Notes: a model not told the origin generated them from the sequence alone. DNA of 64,000 nt from Candidatus Laterigemmans baculatus (GCF_010367455.1 NZ_WRPR01000052.1:1-64000); one strand, 5' to 3'; numbered from the stretch's first letter, positions 1 to 9,059 are shown. Program-made: numbers and translations.

Positions 1-90
1 GCTAGCGCCTACGGCTCACCCGAGGCTAGCGCCTACGGCTCACCCGAGGCTAGCGCCTACGGCTCACCCGAGGCTAGCGCCTACGGCTCA
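1..90. repeat. 24-bp tandem repeat (family D), cut by window start
   Basis: Three full 24-bp units and one partial unit, each beginning GCTAGCGCCTACGGCTCA and joined by CCCGAG. The same unit, in either orientation, recurs near 27.2, 41.0, 42.6 and 47.8 kb. Here the array is followed at 91-112 by an end sequence whose reverse complement begins TAGGCTCTGTCAGAAA. That sequence contains the stop codon of the photolyase gene. The left part of the array lies outside the window. Confidence 0.9.
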
Positions 91-109
91 AAAGGCTTTC
101 TGACAGAGC

Positions 110-1624
110 CTACTCCTCGGGAGCGTATCGCCGGAGGTAGCGGTGCAGTTTGAGTTTCCGCTGCGCGCTGTCGCTGGTCATGTAGCGGACGCTGCCAAAC
201 ACCGGGCGGCGGGGTCCCCAGGCACGATCGTAGCGGCCAAAGATCCAAAAGATCCCGCTGTAGGAATTCGGATCGCGGCCGTCGAGCGCGTACTTGTTGT
301 TCAGTTGCACGAGTACTTCGAGGGCTTCCCGCGGCGACTGCGTCCAGTGCAACACGTGCTTGCCCCACAACATCCGCATGTAGTTGTGGATCCGGCCCTC
401 GCGGACCAACTGACGCTGAGCCGCGTTCCAGAGCGGGTCGTGAGTCGCTGCGGCTTCGAACTGCGGCAGGCTGTAGCGATGCGGACGCGGATCGGACGCA
501 TGCCGCTCAAGCGTGGCGAGCGCCCACTCCGGGAGCGAATCGAATGAATCGTAGCGATCGGGCTCGCGGTAGCTCATGTTGAAACCGAGCTCCCGCCACG
601 TCAGCAGCTGATCCAAGAACGCTTCGGCCGAAGCCGACAGATTCCAAAAACCGCGGTTCTTGCCGTTGGCCTCGCCGAGCTGCGAGGGGTTCCAGTGCTC
701 CTGTTCCCACAGCTCGCTCACGATCTGATGCGGCGAAAGGTGCCCAAAGTGCAGGTAGGGACTGAGCCGCGACGTAGCTTCCTCGTCGGGATGATTCCGA
801 TCTTGGGCGTAGCGCGAGAGTTGTTCGCCAAGAAACTCGCGGAGCCGCCGTTCGCCCTGTCCAGCTCCGCCTTGAAGCATTGCCCCACGTTGTCGACTGG
901 CTTCCTCGGGCAACGTCGCCGGGGGGACCGCGTGGTCGATCGGCAACTTCGCCAGCCCTCCTCGGTCCAGCAGGGCGGCGAAATCGGCGGCTGGCCACCG
1001 CTGCTGGATGCGAGCCAGCGGCGAATCGCTGCCGGTCTCCAGGCGCGGCAGCCGAACGCGGGCGAGCGGATCGGCGGCGGGAAATTTGAACAGCTGCTCG
1101 CGAATATTTTTCTGCATCCAGCGGCGATAGCTGTGGGCGACGGTAAAGGTTCGCTTAAAACTTTGCAGCGGCATCACGGTGTTGCTGTCGACCAATTCCA
1201 GCCGCGCCGGCAGCCGATCTTTGACCGCTTCGATCAGGGTCGGCAGGAAAAACCCTGGATACTGGTCGCTGACGACCAGACAGGCTCGTTCGGCCAAGCG
1301 ATGCAGCAGCGGCGTCCCCTTGCCGGGAGCCGGTTCGACGTAGGGATAGTAGGTCACGGGCCGCCTCTGCAGCGCGGCCGCGTTGTCCCGCATGCCCTCG
1401 ATCACGAAGCGGTGCAAACGGTCGCTGGCCCAGCGATAGCGGATCCGTAGCGGTTCAAAGATCACCAGCGGTTTGTTCAGCCGACGCGCCGCATCCACCG
1501 CATGCTGCAGCGCAAAATTCCACCGCGTGCGGCGAAACGCGATCATCCAGTAGAGGACATAGTCGCCGTCGGCCCGCAGGGGATGAGCATTGGCCAGGCA
1601 CAGTCGATCGGCAGCCAGCGGCAT
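110..1624 (-). CDS. phr: Class II CPD photolyase
   Basis: Light-driven repair of cyclobutane pyrimidine dimers by a cytosolic FAD enzyme. The 504-residue protein has the N-terminal photolyase domain ('WNFALQHAVDAA' near residue 35) and then the FAD-binding helical domain. The most diagnostic part is the C-terminal stretch around residues 408-480, with 'NYMRMLWGKHVLHW', 'LNNKYALDGRDPNSY' and 'PVFGSVRYM'. These match the class II signature (LNDKY.LDGRDPNGY..., FGKIRYM) rather than class I. The ATG at 1622-1624 gives the usual class II length. The stop codon TAG (110-112) is the first three bases of the inverted end of a dispersed repeat element, so the annotated C-terminus may have been set by insertion of that element. 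No folate-binding claim is made. Confidence 0.93.
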   Translation of the reverse strand: MPLAADRLCLANAHPLRADGDYVLYWMIAFRRTRWNFALQHAVDAARRLNKPLVIFEPLRIRYRWASDRLHRFVIEGMRDNAAALQRRPVTYYPYVEPAPGKGTPLLHRLAERACLVVSDQYPGFFLPTLIEAVKDRLPARLELVDSNTVMPLQSFKRTFTVAHSYRRWMQKNIREQLFKFPAADPLARVRLPRLETGSDSPLARIQQRWPAADFAALLDRGGLAKLPIDHAVPPATLPEEASRQRGAMLQGGAGQGERRLREFLGEQLSRYAQDRNHPDEEATSRLSPYLHFGHLSPHQIVSELWEQEHWNPSQLGEANGKNRGFWNLSASAEAFLDQLLTWRELGFNMSYREPDRYDSFDSLPEWALATLERHASDPRPHRYSLPQFEAAATHDPLWNAAQRQLVREGRIHNYMRMLWGKHVLHWTQSPREALEVLVQLNNKYALDGRDPNSYSGIFWIFGRYDRAWGPRRPVFGSVRYMTSDSAQRKLKLHRYLRRYAPEE

Positions 1625-1733
1625 TGGACGAGTCGTTTCAGAAAATCAGGGTTCTCAAATCGCCGCACCGAATCGCGGCCGAGGCGACCTCGCCAGCGAC
1701 GGCAAACTTTGCAAGGCTAGCGGCCAGCCGCAT

Positions 1734-1938
1734 CGTCGCCTTTCGCTCCGCGAAAGTAGCGGTCGAGCACAACTTTCGCGGAGCGAAAGGCGACTATGCC
1801 CTCTCAACTTTCGCGGAGCGAAAGGCGACTATGCCCCCACAACTTTCGCGGAGCGAAAGGCGACTATGTCCTCGCTACTTTCGCGGAGCGAAAGGCGACT
1901 ATGCCCTCACAACTTTCGCGGAGCGAAAGGCGACTATG
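1734..1938. repeat. 35-bp-period hairpin repeat array (family A) upstream of the mscK-like gene
   Basis: Five direct copies of a 28-bp sequence start at 1771, 1806, 1841, 1876 and 1911, exactly 35 bp apart. Each contains the self-complementary core CTTTCGCGGAGCGAAAG (7-bp stem, 3-nt loop) followed by GCGACTATG. An inverted copy stands in front at about 1734-1760. The spacers are only 7 bp, so this is not a CRISPR array. Further single copies occur inside mlaF (13254-13282) and as a head-to-head pair at 46741-46804. The array separates the photolyase start from the divergent channel gene, so it occupies the promoter region. Confidence 0.92.
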
Positions 1939-1961
1939 TTTCACGGAGGCGACCGACGAGG

Positions 1962-4900
1962 ATGTCCAGCATACGACTTGTCGGCGACGACCGCCGCTCC
2001 CACCAACCGCTCCACCGGAACTTTGGGTTCGCTGGCCTGATGCTGTTCGCCCCTGCCCCCGCCCCCGCCCTGCTCCTCGCGCTCCTCGCCGGACCGGCAC
2101 TCGCGGCGCCCACTCCGCAGGCTGCCGCCGCTCCGCAGGCCGCCGCTCCGGGGACCGCCCCCGCTGCCGAAGCGGCTGCCGAACCGCTGCCCAACGGTGA
2201 AGCTCCGCTGCCGGAGGCGGAAGCGATTCAGACGCGGCTCGAGGCAGTCGAGGCCGACACTTCGCTCGCTCCCGAAGTTCAGGAGCGGTTAATCGACCTC
2301 TACAACCGCACGCTCAGGTCACTCGACCAGCTGGCGGCGGCGAGTGCGCAACTGCCGACGCTCGAGGAGGCCGAGCGGACGGCGCCGCAGCGGTTGGCTC
2401 AGGTGAAGCGGGCGCTGGCGAACCCCGTGGAGGTTCCTCAATCGGAGGTCGATTCGGGATCGTCGCTCGAGCAGATTCGGGCTGCCCGGCAAGCGACCGA
2501 CACGGCACTCGAGGAACTGCGGCAGCAACTCGAAGCGGCGCAGACCGAGATTCGCACGCGCCGCGAGCAGGCACCGCAGCTGCGTCAAAAACTGGCGGAA
2601 CTACAGGCAACGATCGAGTCGCTCCGCGAGGAAGCCGACGTCGTTGCCGAGGGAGTCGATCCCAAAGTGGCCGAAGCCGCCCGCACGGCTCGCCGCACCG
2701 CCCTGGCAGCCGCCCAAGCCGAGCTGGCGGTGACTCGCCAGCAATTGCAGACGCAGGAAGTGGAAACGGAGTGGCTGCCGCTGCACGCCCAACAGTTGGA
2801 GCGCGAAGTCGCCGTCACCGAGGCTCGCCTCCGCCGGCTGACCGAGCTGCTGGCCGCTCAGCGGCAACAGCAGATTTTGGAGATGATTCGCCAGTTCGAA
2901 GCGGTCTACGCGGCGGCTTCCCCCGAACTTCAGGAAACGGTCGCGCCGATCCGCGAATTGGTCCAGCGGTGGCCGGCGATGCTCCGCGCCGCTTCGCGGG
3001 GCGAGAAGCAGCTGGCGACGCTGCGGGCCGCCGCGGCGAGTCTCCAGGAGGATCTGGAAAAGACCCGCGAGTTGGTCGAGAGCGATTTGAGAACCGGCGG
3101 CGGGCTCAGCCCCTCGGTCGGCTTCCTCCTCCAGCGGAAGCGGAGCAAACTGCCCTCGGCCTCCGAACTGGGAGCTCAGCGAGGCGAGCAACAGGAAATC
3201 ATCGAGGAGGTGCAAACGACGCTGACGCGGATCGACGCGATGCTCGACGAGCTGCCGCCGCCGCCGATCGTCGGCGATAGCTCGACGCCGGAGGATGAAC
3301 CGGAGCTGGTGACCGTGAGCCGGCAGGTGCTCGGGCAAATGAATGCCGACGCCGAAGCGTTCATGTTCGACACCCTGATCTGGCTCGGCGTCCGCCGCGA
3401 CGAGTACGCGAAAACGGTTGCCGAGTACCACCAGTTGATCGACGAGCACCTGTTGTGGGTGCGGGATTCGGCACCGCTCAGCCTGCAGGATTTCCCCCGC
3501 GCGGCGAGCGATGCCGAGTGGTTGTTCGAACCGCGAAACTTGGCGGAGCTCGGCACAGCGTTCCGGCTCATCCTTTTCTCCCGGCCGTTGGTGTTGCTGG
3601 TCTGGCTAGGTTGCTGGATCGGTCTGCTCGCCCTCGGTCCGCGGCTCCGCCGCCGCATCGCCGCGCTGGGCGTGGCAGCCAGCAGCCGAACCACTGCCGG
3701 GATGCGGCCGACGCTCGAGACGATCCTGCTGACCGGCTTGCTGTCGCTTCCGCCCGCCATCGTGCTGGGTCTCCTCGGCTGGCTGCTGGAGAGCGTAACG
3801 GTCACCGGAGAATCGTACGGAGCCGCAGTCGCTGCCGCGTTTTTGCTGGTCGCGGCGCTAGCCTTTCCGCTGGAGCTGCTCCGCCAGATGGGGCGTCCCA
3901 AGGGATTGATGGCGGCCCACTTCGATTGGCCGGTCAGCTCGCTCGCATCGCTGCGGAGCGTGTTGCGGTGGATGCTGATGCTCGGCCTTCCGCTGATTTT
4001 CCTGTGGCGGATCCTGGACGCCTCGGACAACGAAAATTTGGAGTTCTCGGCCCTCGCTCGGTTGCTGTTCACGGTCGTGATGGCGTTGACCGCGGTGCTG
4101 CTGTGGCGGGTGGCGCATCCGCGGAACGGGGCCGCCGCGCTGCTCTTGATGCGCAAACCTCACGGTTGGCTCGAGAAGCTGCACTGGCTGTGGCATCCGC
4201 TGTTGGCCCTGCTTCCGCTCGCCTTAGCCCTGCTCAGCCTTTTTGGGTATAGCTACTCGTCGGTGCAGCTGGCCTATCGGTTCTACCGGACCGTGTGGAT
4301 GGTGATCGTGGTGGCCATCCTGGCCGGCTTGGCGACTCGCTGGATGCGGATCTCTCGGCGGCGGTTGGCGATCGAACAGATGCGGCAGCGGGCCGACCAA
4401 CGGGAGCAAGCCGGGCCGAGCGAGGCGGCTCCGATCGACGTCGTCGACGCCGACACGCTCGACCTCTCGGAAGTGAATCAGCAGACGCAGCGATTGGTCG
4501 ATGCGGGGCTGTTCGTCGCCGTCATCGGCGGGCTGTTCATCATCTGGAGCCCCGTCTTTCCCGCGCTCGGATTCCTCGACCGCGTGACGCTCTGGGAGCG
4601 AGTCGCCGAGGATGGGTCGTTGATCGAAGCGGTCACGCTCTCGAATCTGCTGGTCGCGATCCCGATTCTGGCGCTGACCGTCGTGCTCGTCCGCAACGCA
4701 CCGGGTCTGCTCGAAACGGCCATCCTCCAGCGGCTGCCGCTGGAAAACGCCGCGCGGTACGCGATCACCACGCTCAGCAGCTATTTGCTAGCGGCGCTGG
4801 GCATCATCGCCGCGGCCGACTCGCTGGGGGTTCACTGGGAGAACGTCCAGTGGCTCGTCGCCGGCCTCGGCGTCGGGCTCGGGTTTGGGTTGCAGGAGAT

Positions 4901-5417
4901 TTTTGCGAACTTCATCAGCGGCATCATTCTCCTGTTCGAACAGCCGATCCGCGTCGGCGACATCGTCACCGTCGATGGGACCAGCGGCGTCATCTCCCGG
5001 ATCCGCATCCGAGCGACGACGATCACCAACTGGGATCGTCAGGAGTACGTGGTCCCCAACAAAGACTTGATCACCGGCCGGCTGATCAATTGGACGCTAA
5101 GCGATTCGACCAACCGCGTGCAAATCCAAGTCGGAATCGCCTACGGCAGCGACACGCGGAAGGCCTGCAAGATTCTCGAGGAGATCTGCCACGACCATCC
5201 GGCGGTGTCGAAGCAGATCGCGCCGATCATCACCTTTGAAGGCTTTGGCGACTCCAGCTTGAACCTCGTCGTGCGATGCTTCCTGACCTCGCTCGAAGCG
5301 CGGCTGCAGATCATCCATGAACTGCATACGGCGATCCACGATCGATTCAAGGAAGAAGGGATCGAGATTCCCTTTCCCCAGCGCGATCTGCACATCCACG
5401 GCTGGCCCCCGCCCTAA
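1962..5417 (+). CDS. MscK/MscM-like large mechanosensitive channel (MscS family)
   Basis: Large inner-membrane tension-gated channel that releases solutes during hypo-osmotic shock. From the ATG at 1962 the product is 1151 residues, like MscK (about 1120) and YjeP. It has a basic N-region and hydrophobic stretch ending LLAGPALA (signal peptide), then a long Ala/Glu/Gln-rich coiled-coil periplasmic domain (about residues 60-500), several membrane helices (about 530-900), and the MscS core. The pore-lining region around residues 968-1044 has 'LGVGLGFGLQEIFANF', 'LFEQPIRVGDIVTV' and 'VVPNKDLITGRLINW', the MscS hallmark. The frame is open further upstream through the repeat array. I chose 1962 because GAGG directly precedes it and it gives a sensible signal peptide; the ATG at 2040 is the main alternative. 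Confidence 0.88.
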   Translation: MSSIRLVGDDRRSHQPLHRNFGFAGLMLFAPAPAPALLLALLAGPALAAPTPQAAAAPQAAAPGTAPAAEAAAEPLPNGEAPLPEAEAIQTRLEAVEADTSLAPEVQERLIDLYNRTLRSLDQLAAASAQLPTLEEAERTAPQRLAQVKRALANPVEVPQSEVDSGSSLEQIRAARQATDTALEELRQQLEAAQTEIRTRREQAPQLRQKLAELQATIESLREEADVVAEGVDPKVAEAARTARRTALAAAQAELAVTRQQLQTQEVETEWLPLHAQQLEREVAVTEARLRRLTELLAAQRQQQILEMIRQFEAVYAAASPELQETVAPIRELVQRWPAMLRAASRGEKQLATLRAAAASLQEDLEKTRELVESDLRTGGGLSPSVGFLLQRKRSKLPSASELGAQRGEQQEIIEEVQTTLTRIDAMLDELPPPPIVGDSSTPEDEPELVTVSRQVLGQMNADAEAFMFDTLIWLGVRRDEYAKTVAEYHQLIDEHLLWVRDSAPLSLQDFPRAASDAEWLFEPRNLAELGTAFRLILFSRPLVLLVWLGCWIGLLALGPRLRRRIAALGVAASSRTTAGMRPTLETILLTGLLSLPPAIVLGLLGWLLESVTVTGESYGAAVAAAFLLVAALAFPLELLRQMGRPKGLMAAHFDWPVSSLASLRSVLRWMLMLGLPLIFLWRILDASDNENLEFSALARLLFTVVMALTAVLLWRVAHPRNGAAALLLMRKPHGWLEKLHWLWHPLLALLPLALALLSLFGYSYSSVQLAYRFYRTVWMVIVVAILAGLATRWMRISRRRLAIEQMRQRADQREQAGPSEAAPIDVVDADTLDLSEVNQQTQRLVDAGLFVAVIGGLFIIWSPVFPALGFLDRVTLWERVAEDGSLIEAVTLSNLLVAIPILALTVVLVRNAPGLLETAILQRLPLENAARYAITTLSSYLLAALGIIAAADSLGVHWENVQWLVAGLGVGLGFGLQEIFANFISGIILLFEQPIRVGDIVTVDGTSGVISRIRIRATTITNWDRQEYVVPNKDLITGRLINWTLSDSTNRVQIQVGIAYGSDTRKACKILEEICHDHPAVSKQIAPIITFEGFGDSSLNLVVRCFLTSLEARLQIIHELHTAIHDRFKEEGIEIPFPQRDLHIHGWPPP

Positions 5418-5427
5418 CTCCCCGTAC

Positions 5428-5447
5428 GTCAGGCTTTCCAGCCTGAC
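5428..5447. terminator. Perfect hairpin GTCAGGCT/AGCCTGAC after the mscK-like gene
   Basis: GTCAGGCTTTCCAGCCTGAC forms an 8-bp perfect stem with a 4-nt loop 10 bases after the stop codon and is followed by CTTTCTTT. It may act as a terminator. A related sequence lies at 7892-7941 and 'GGCAGGCTTTCCCGCCTGAC' appears near 43510, so it is also a dispersed repeat. The weak T-tract makes termination an inference. Confidence 0.45.
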
Positions 5448-5489
5448 CTTTCTTTGGCGATCAGCGACAGAATCGCATCCGGGGACTTG

Positions 5490-5565
5490 CCACAGAGAAC
5501 ACCGAGGTCACAGAGTGGTGGAAAGAACAGGGGTAAAGCCTCTGTGTTTTCTGTGTCCTCTGTGG
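5490..5565. repeat. Imperfect inverted repeat of CACAGAG type
   Basis: Two arms (5490-5515, rich in CACAGAGAACACC; 5540-5565, rich in CTCTGTGTTTTCTGTGTCC) are near reverse complements around a spacer of about 24 nt. The element lies between the convergent channel and dehydrogenase genes and could fold as a long hairpin in transcripts from either side. No coding potential is seen in it. Confidence 0.6.
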
Positions 5566-5579
5566 CTTCCTTCACTGGT

Positions 5580-7040
5580 TCACGTACTACTGGGAACCGT
5601 TTGGGGTTCGACGAACTCCATCAATCCTTCGCGGCCTCCTTCGCGTCCGAAACCCGAAGCCTTCCAGCCACCAAATGGCGCTTCGGCCGTCGGTCCCGTT
5701 CCCGAGTTGTAGCCCGCGTGACCGAAGTGCAAGCGGCCGATCATCCGCCGCGCCCGCTCGGCGTCGGCCGTGAACAGGTAGGCTGCCAAACCAAACTCAG
5801 TGCCGTTGGCCCACTCGAGGACTTGGGACTCGGAGCCGAATTCGATCAGCGGGATCAGCGGCCCAAAAGTCTCTTCGGCGACACAGCGGGCATCGTGAGG
5901 CACGCCGCTGAGCACCGTCGGGGGAAAGAACAGCCCCCACTCCTCGGTCGGCTCTGGGGGCAGCTCGCCGGCTTCGCATCGCGCTCCACGCTGCAGGGCG
6001 TCCTCGACATGGCCTCGGACTTTCTCAAAACCGGCTCGATTGATCAGCGGCCCCAGATCGGTCTCCGGCTGCAAGCCATCGCCGACGTTCAACTTCGCCA
6101 CTCTCCGCACCAGCCGGTCGGTGAACGCCGAAGCGACGGCCGAGTCGACGTAGACGCGATTGGCACAGACGCAGGTCTGCCCCGCACAGCGAAACTTGTT
6201 CTGAATCAAATGCTCGACCGCGGAGTCGAGATCGGCGTCGCCACAGACGATAAAGGGGGCGTTGCCGCCGAGCTCCAATGTCAATCGCTTGATGTGCGGC
6301 GCCGCTTGGCGAAGCAGCAGGCGACCGACTTCGGTCGACCCGGTGAAGCTGATCGAGCGGACGGCCGGATGTTCGCAAAAAACGCGACCGATCGACCGCG
6401 AATCGCCGACGATGAGGTTGACCATCCCGCCTGGCAACCCGAGCGAGTCGATGATCTCCAGCAAAGCGATCGAGCTGAGCGGCGTTAGCGTAGCCGGCTT
6501 GAGCACGCTGGGAGCCCCCGCGGCGAGCGCTGCGGAGAGTTTCTTGGCCGTCATCGCCAGCGGAAAGTTCCAGGGAACGATCAGCGCGGCGACGCCGACC
6601 GGGCGGTAGTGAACCACCCAGCCGTGGCCACGGGGCCGCTCCCGCAATTGATGGCTCCGCAACCGCTCGAGATGGCTCGCGGCGTAGCGAAAAAAGCTGG
6701 CCGCGTAATCCACCTCCGCTTCGGCTTCCTTCCACGGTTTGCCGTTCTCCAGAGAGATGATCCGGCCCAACTCGCGGCGGTTCTCGGTCAACCCCGCGGC
6801 GATTCCCTCGAGCCACGCCCGCCGGTCGTCCTCGGAAGGCTGCTCCGCCGAGGCCGCCGCCGCCTCGATCGCCCGCTCGGCTTCGTCGGCTCCGAGCATC
6901 GGCAGCTCCGCCAGCAGCCTCCCGTCGGCCGGATTGGTCACATGCAAATCCCGCGGCCCCGGGACAGCAAACCAACTCCCGCCGATGTAGGCGCTGGCGG
7001 CCGAGGTGGCGAGTCGCGGCAGCAGCGGAGAATCGAGCAT
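5580..7040 (-). CDS. NAD(P)-dependent aldehyde dehydrogenase, succinate-semialdehyde type
   Basis: Cytosolic aldehyde dehydrogenase of 486 residues oxidising an aldehyde to its acid. The cofactor region reads 'PWNFPLAMTAKK' (about 156-167) and 'GSTEVGR', the general base is Glu256 in 'LELGGN', and the catalytic Cys is Cys290 in 'CAGQTCVCANRVYV'. The sequence around the cysteine and the end motif 'APFGGWKASGFGREGG' are those of GabD-like succinate-semialdehyde dehydrogenases, so 4-aminobutyrate or succinate-semialdehyde breakdown is the best guess. No gabT lies beside it, so the true substrate is open. The ATG at 7040 precedes a normal-length N-terminus. Confidence 0.85.
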   Translation of the reverse strand: MLDSPLLPRLATSAASAYIGGSWFAVPGPRDLHVTNPADGRLLAELPMLGADEAERAIEAAAASAEQPSEDDRRAWLEGIAAGLTENRRELGRIISLENGKPWKEAEAEVDYAASFFRYAASHLERLRSHQLRERPRGHGWVVHYRPVGVAALIVPWNFPLAMTAKKLSAALAAGAPSVLKPATLTPLSSIALLEIIDSLGLPGGMVNLIVGDSRSIGRVFCEHPAVRSISFTGSTEVGRLLLRQAAPHIKRLTLELGGNAPFIVCGDADLDSAVEHLIQNKFRCAGQTCVCANRVYVDSAVASAFTDRLVRRVAKLNVGDGLQPETDLGPLINRAGFEKVRGHVEDALQRGARCEAGELPPEPTEEWGLFFPPTVLSGVPHDARCVAEETFGPLIPLIEFGSESQVLEWANGTEFGLAAYLFTADAERARRMIGRLHFGHAGYNSGTGPTAEAPFGGWKASGFGREGGREGLMEFVEPQTVPSST

Positions 7041-7111
7041 CGGTCGGGGACTCCAGGAAAGCGAGTAAGCGGGCGTGACTCGGAAGTCTCAGTACTCAGT
7101 ACTCGGGCCTC

Positions 7112-7882
7112 TCACGTCGATGTCGCCAGCTCCGAGGCGGGGACGAGCCGTTTGTGCCGCACGCGGGCGAACCGCGCCGAGAAATCGCGGCGGGGGTTGC
7201 GGACGATCGTTTTGCCATGTCCGAAGCAGGCGTACTGAAACTCCATCCGGCAGAGGTTCGCCAACACCCGCTTGCCGAGCTCAAAATCTTCGTAGGCGAC
7301 GCTATAGGTGAGCCCGAAGACGCAGCAAGCCGTGTCGGCCGCGAACAAGACCCCTCCCTCGTGCTCCCACAAAAAGCAGGCTTGGCCGCGGGTGTGCCCG
7401 GGGGCGTGCAGGACGGTGATTCCGCCAGCGATGTTCAACCGCTCATGGCCGCGGAGCCGGCAGTCGACTTTGGCCGGCTCGATCTCCGTCGATCCCCACC
7501 GCAGGAGGAGGTGGAACAGGAGGAAGTTGAGCGGCCCGGGGGCCGGCCGCAACGGCCGATCCTCGCGAATCGTCCGCCCCTGTTCGACCAGCCACGCGTC
7601 ATCCTGATGCATGAACGTCCGGGCCTGCGGGGCGCGGCGCTGCAGCTCGGCCAACGATCCGGCATGATCGCGGTGGCAGTGGGTGACCAGGATGTTGCGG
7701 AGGTCGCCGAGCGAGTATCCGAGCTTCGCGAGGGCGGCCTCGATCCGATCGGCCTCTCCCGGCAGTCCCGTGTCGATCAACGTCAGTTCACCCGGGCAGG
7801 CAATTACGAACGCGTTGACGATTCCTAGCGGAATGCGGTAGCAGTCACCAACGATGCGTTGTGGAGTCATCACCTCAAGCAT
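7112..7882 (-). CDS. MBL-fold metallohydrolase
   Basis: 256-residue metallo-beta-lactamase-fold hydrolase. The metal-binding motif is 'THCHRDHAG' (His68, His70, Asp72, His73), followed by His163 in 'HAPGHTRG', Asp183 in 'AADTA' and His222 in 'CFGHGK'. This is a complete di-metal ligand set, so the enzyme should be active. It resembles the glyoxalase-II/quinolinase-like branch, but the substrate cannot be read from the sequence. It lies 71 bp upstream of the aldehyde dehydrogenase on the same strand. The gap contains a CAGTACTCAGTAC-type repeat, so co-transcription is possible but not shown. Confidence 0.85.
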   Translation of the reverse strand: MLEVMTPQRIVGDCYRIPLGIVNAFVIACPGELTLIDTGLPGEADRIEAALAKLGYSLGDLRNILVTHCHRDHAGSLAELQRRAPQARTFMHQDDAWLVEQGRTIREDRPLRPAPGPLNFLLFHLLLRWGSTEIEPAKVDCRLRGHERLNIAGGITVLHAPGHTRGQACFLWEHEGGVLFAADTACCVFGLTYSVAYEDFELGKRVLANLCRMEFQYACFGHGKTIVRNPRRDFSARFARVRHKRLVPASELATST

Positions 7883-7891
7883 AACGAAAAG

Positions 7892-7941
7892 CCCGTACGT
7901 CAGCCTGACTCAAGAGGAGTGTCAGTCTGGAAAGGCTGACG
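7892..7941. repeat. Palindromic repeat related to the 5428 hairpin
   Basis: TACGTCAGCCTGAC (7896-7909) and GTCAGTCTGGAAAGGCTGAC (7921-7940) form an interrupted inverted repeat just upstream of the MBL-fold gene. It shares its arms with the hairpin after the mscK-like gene, so it is treated as a dispersed palindrome. Confidence 0.6.
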
Positions 7942-8033
7942 GACATCTGTCTTGCTTCCGGGGGGGCGGAACTCGTAGGCTCTGCGCGTGACGTGCCAGT
8001 TTATTTCCCCGACTCCGCGTGCCGCCACACCGC

Positions 8034-8759
8034 ATGGACGCGTCTCGCTACCTCACCTGCTTATGGCCGGGCCTTTCCGAGCTGTGGTATCGCGGTCGCT
8101 GGTCGGCGCTGCCGGCCGCCGTAGCGTTTGCGGTCGTCTTCAATTTTTTGCTCGTCGCCCGCTTCGTCTACCCCGAGTGGCTCGCCCCGTCGCTGGTCCG
8201 TTTGGCGTGCTGGGTGGGAATCGCCGCCTGGTTCGTGCTCACCTTCCGCGCCGCCGGTCGGCTGCCCGGATTGCTGCAACCGCGGTTGGTCGCCGAAGCC
8301 CCCGACCGGTTCGCCGAGGCTCACAACGAATATCTGCAGGGCCGGTGGGACGAAGCCGAAGCGGTCCTCGCCGCCTGCCTCGAGGTCGATCCCCGCGACT
8401 GCCAGTCGCTCCTGATGCTCGCTTCAGTCTACCGCCATACCAAGCGTTTCGAGGCTGCCGAACATGCTCTCCAGCAACTCGATCGGCTCGAGACGGCCGA
8501 CGGCTGGTGGCTCGAGCGGCAGGCGGAACGCCAGCGACTCGAACGCGACCGAGCCCCCAGCGACGATCCAGCCCCCAGCGACGATTCAGCAGCCGGCGAC
8601 GATTCAGCAGCCAGCGACGATTCAGCAGCCAGCGAGGAGCCAGCTACGAACTCGGAAGAGAACCCTTCGGCAGCGGCCGCCGGCCCGCCGTCGGGCGAAG
8701 TGTCGACACGGGAACGGGAGGATGATTCAGACGGAGTCGAGGACGTGCGGCCGCGGTAG
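8034..8759 (+). CDS. Membrane-anchored TPR protein with acidic repeat tail
   Basis: 241 residues from the ATG at 8034 (a GTG at 8019 would add five residues). Two hydrophobic segments (about residues 25-45 and 55-75) are followed by a short TPR-like helical region ('FAEAHNEYLQGRWDEAEAVLAACLEVDP', about 92-120, and a second helix pair). The C-terminal tail has five copies of a Ser/Asp/Ala motif such as 'APSDDPAPSDDSAAGDD', encoded by near-identical 15-18-bp units. The TPR face is probably cytoplasmic and protein-binding. No function is known; the repeats make the tail length variable. It stands alone upstream of clpC. Confidence 0.7.
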   Translation: MDASRYLTCLWPGLSELWYRGRWSALPAAVAFAVVFNFLLVARFVYPEWLAPSLVRLACWVGIAAWFVLTFRAAGRLPGLLQPRLVAEAPDRFAEAHNEYLQGRWDEAEAVLAACLEVDPRDCQSLLMLASVYRHTKRFEAAEHALQQLDRLETADGWWLERQAERQRLERDRAPSDDPAPSDDSAAGDDSAASDDSAASEEPATNSEENPSAAAAGPPSGEVSTREREDDSDGVEDVRPR

Positions 8760-9059
8760 CCCCAGGGGTGCGGCGGATCCGCTCGAGACGGCCAGTGGCG
8801 GGCGATAGGGCTCGCGGTGGTTTGATAGCAAAGAAGATCGAGGTCGGTCCTGCTCCTTGAGGAGGACCCGAGGCCTCCCATCCCCGATTTTCGACCCACC
8901 CGTTAAGATCGTTCGTAGGGTTAGCAGAGATTCGCCTGCCGTAGGGGAGAGGCAGGCTGAAAAGGGCAGGTCGAGACGCTTTCGGTCGACGAGCGGCGTA
9001 GGGTTTGCTTAGTTAAGGAAGACAACGAGTTAAACGTCAATCTGGCAGGGGTCGCAAAT
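8760..9059 (+). other. clpC upstream region
   Basis: 300 bp without a credible gene. It holds a small hairpin (GCCTGCC ... GGCAGGC, about 8934-8957) and a purine-rich GGCAGGGG about 10 nt before the clpC ATG that serves as ribosome binding site. No CIRCE element (TTAGCACTC-N9-GAGTGCTAA) is present. The promoter could not be placed with confidence. Confidence 0.5.

Noticed and set aside
1771-1938. CRISPR-like array of regularly spaced 28-bp repeats
   Set aside because: The spacers are only 7 bp and similar to each other, the repeat is a perfect short hairpin found singly elsewhere, and no cas gene is near.
1590-1961. Upstream extension of the channel gene to an earlier start
   Set aside because: The extra residues are translations of the hairpin repeats, and the signal peptide would be buried more than 100 residues into the protein.
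8760-9059. CIRCE or other heat-shock operator before clpC
   Set aside because: No TTAGCACTC-N9-GAGTGCTAA-like inverted repeat was found; only a short GC-rich hairpin is present.
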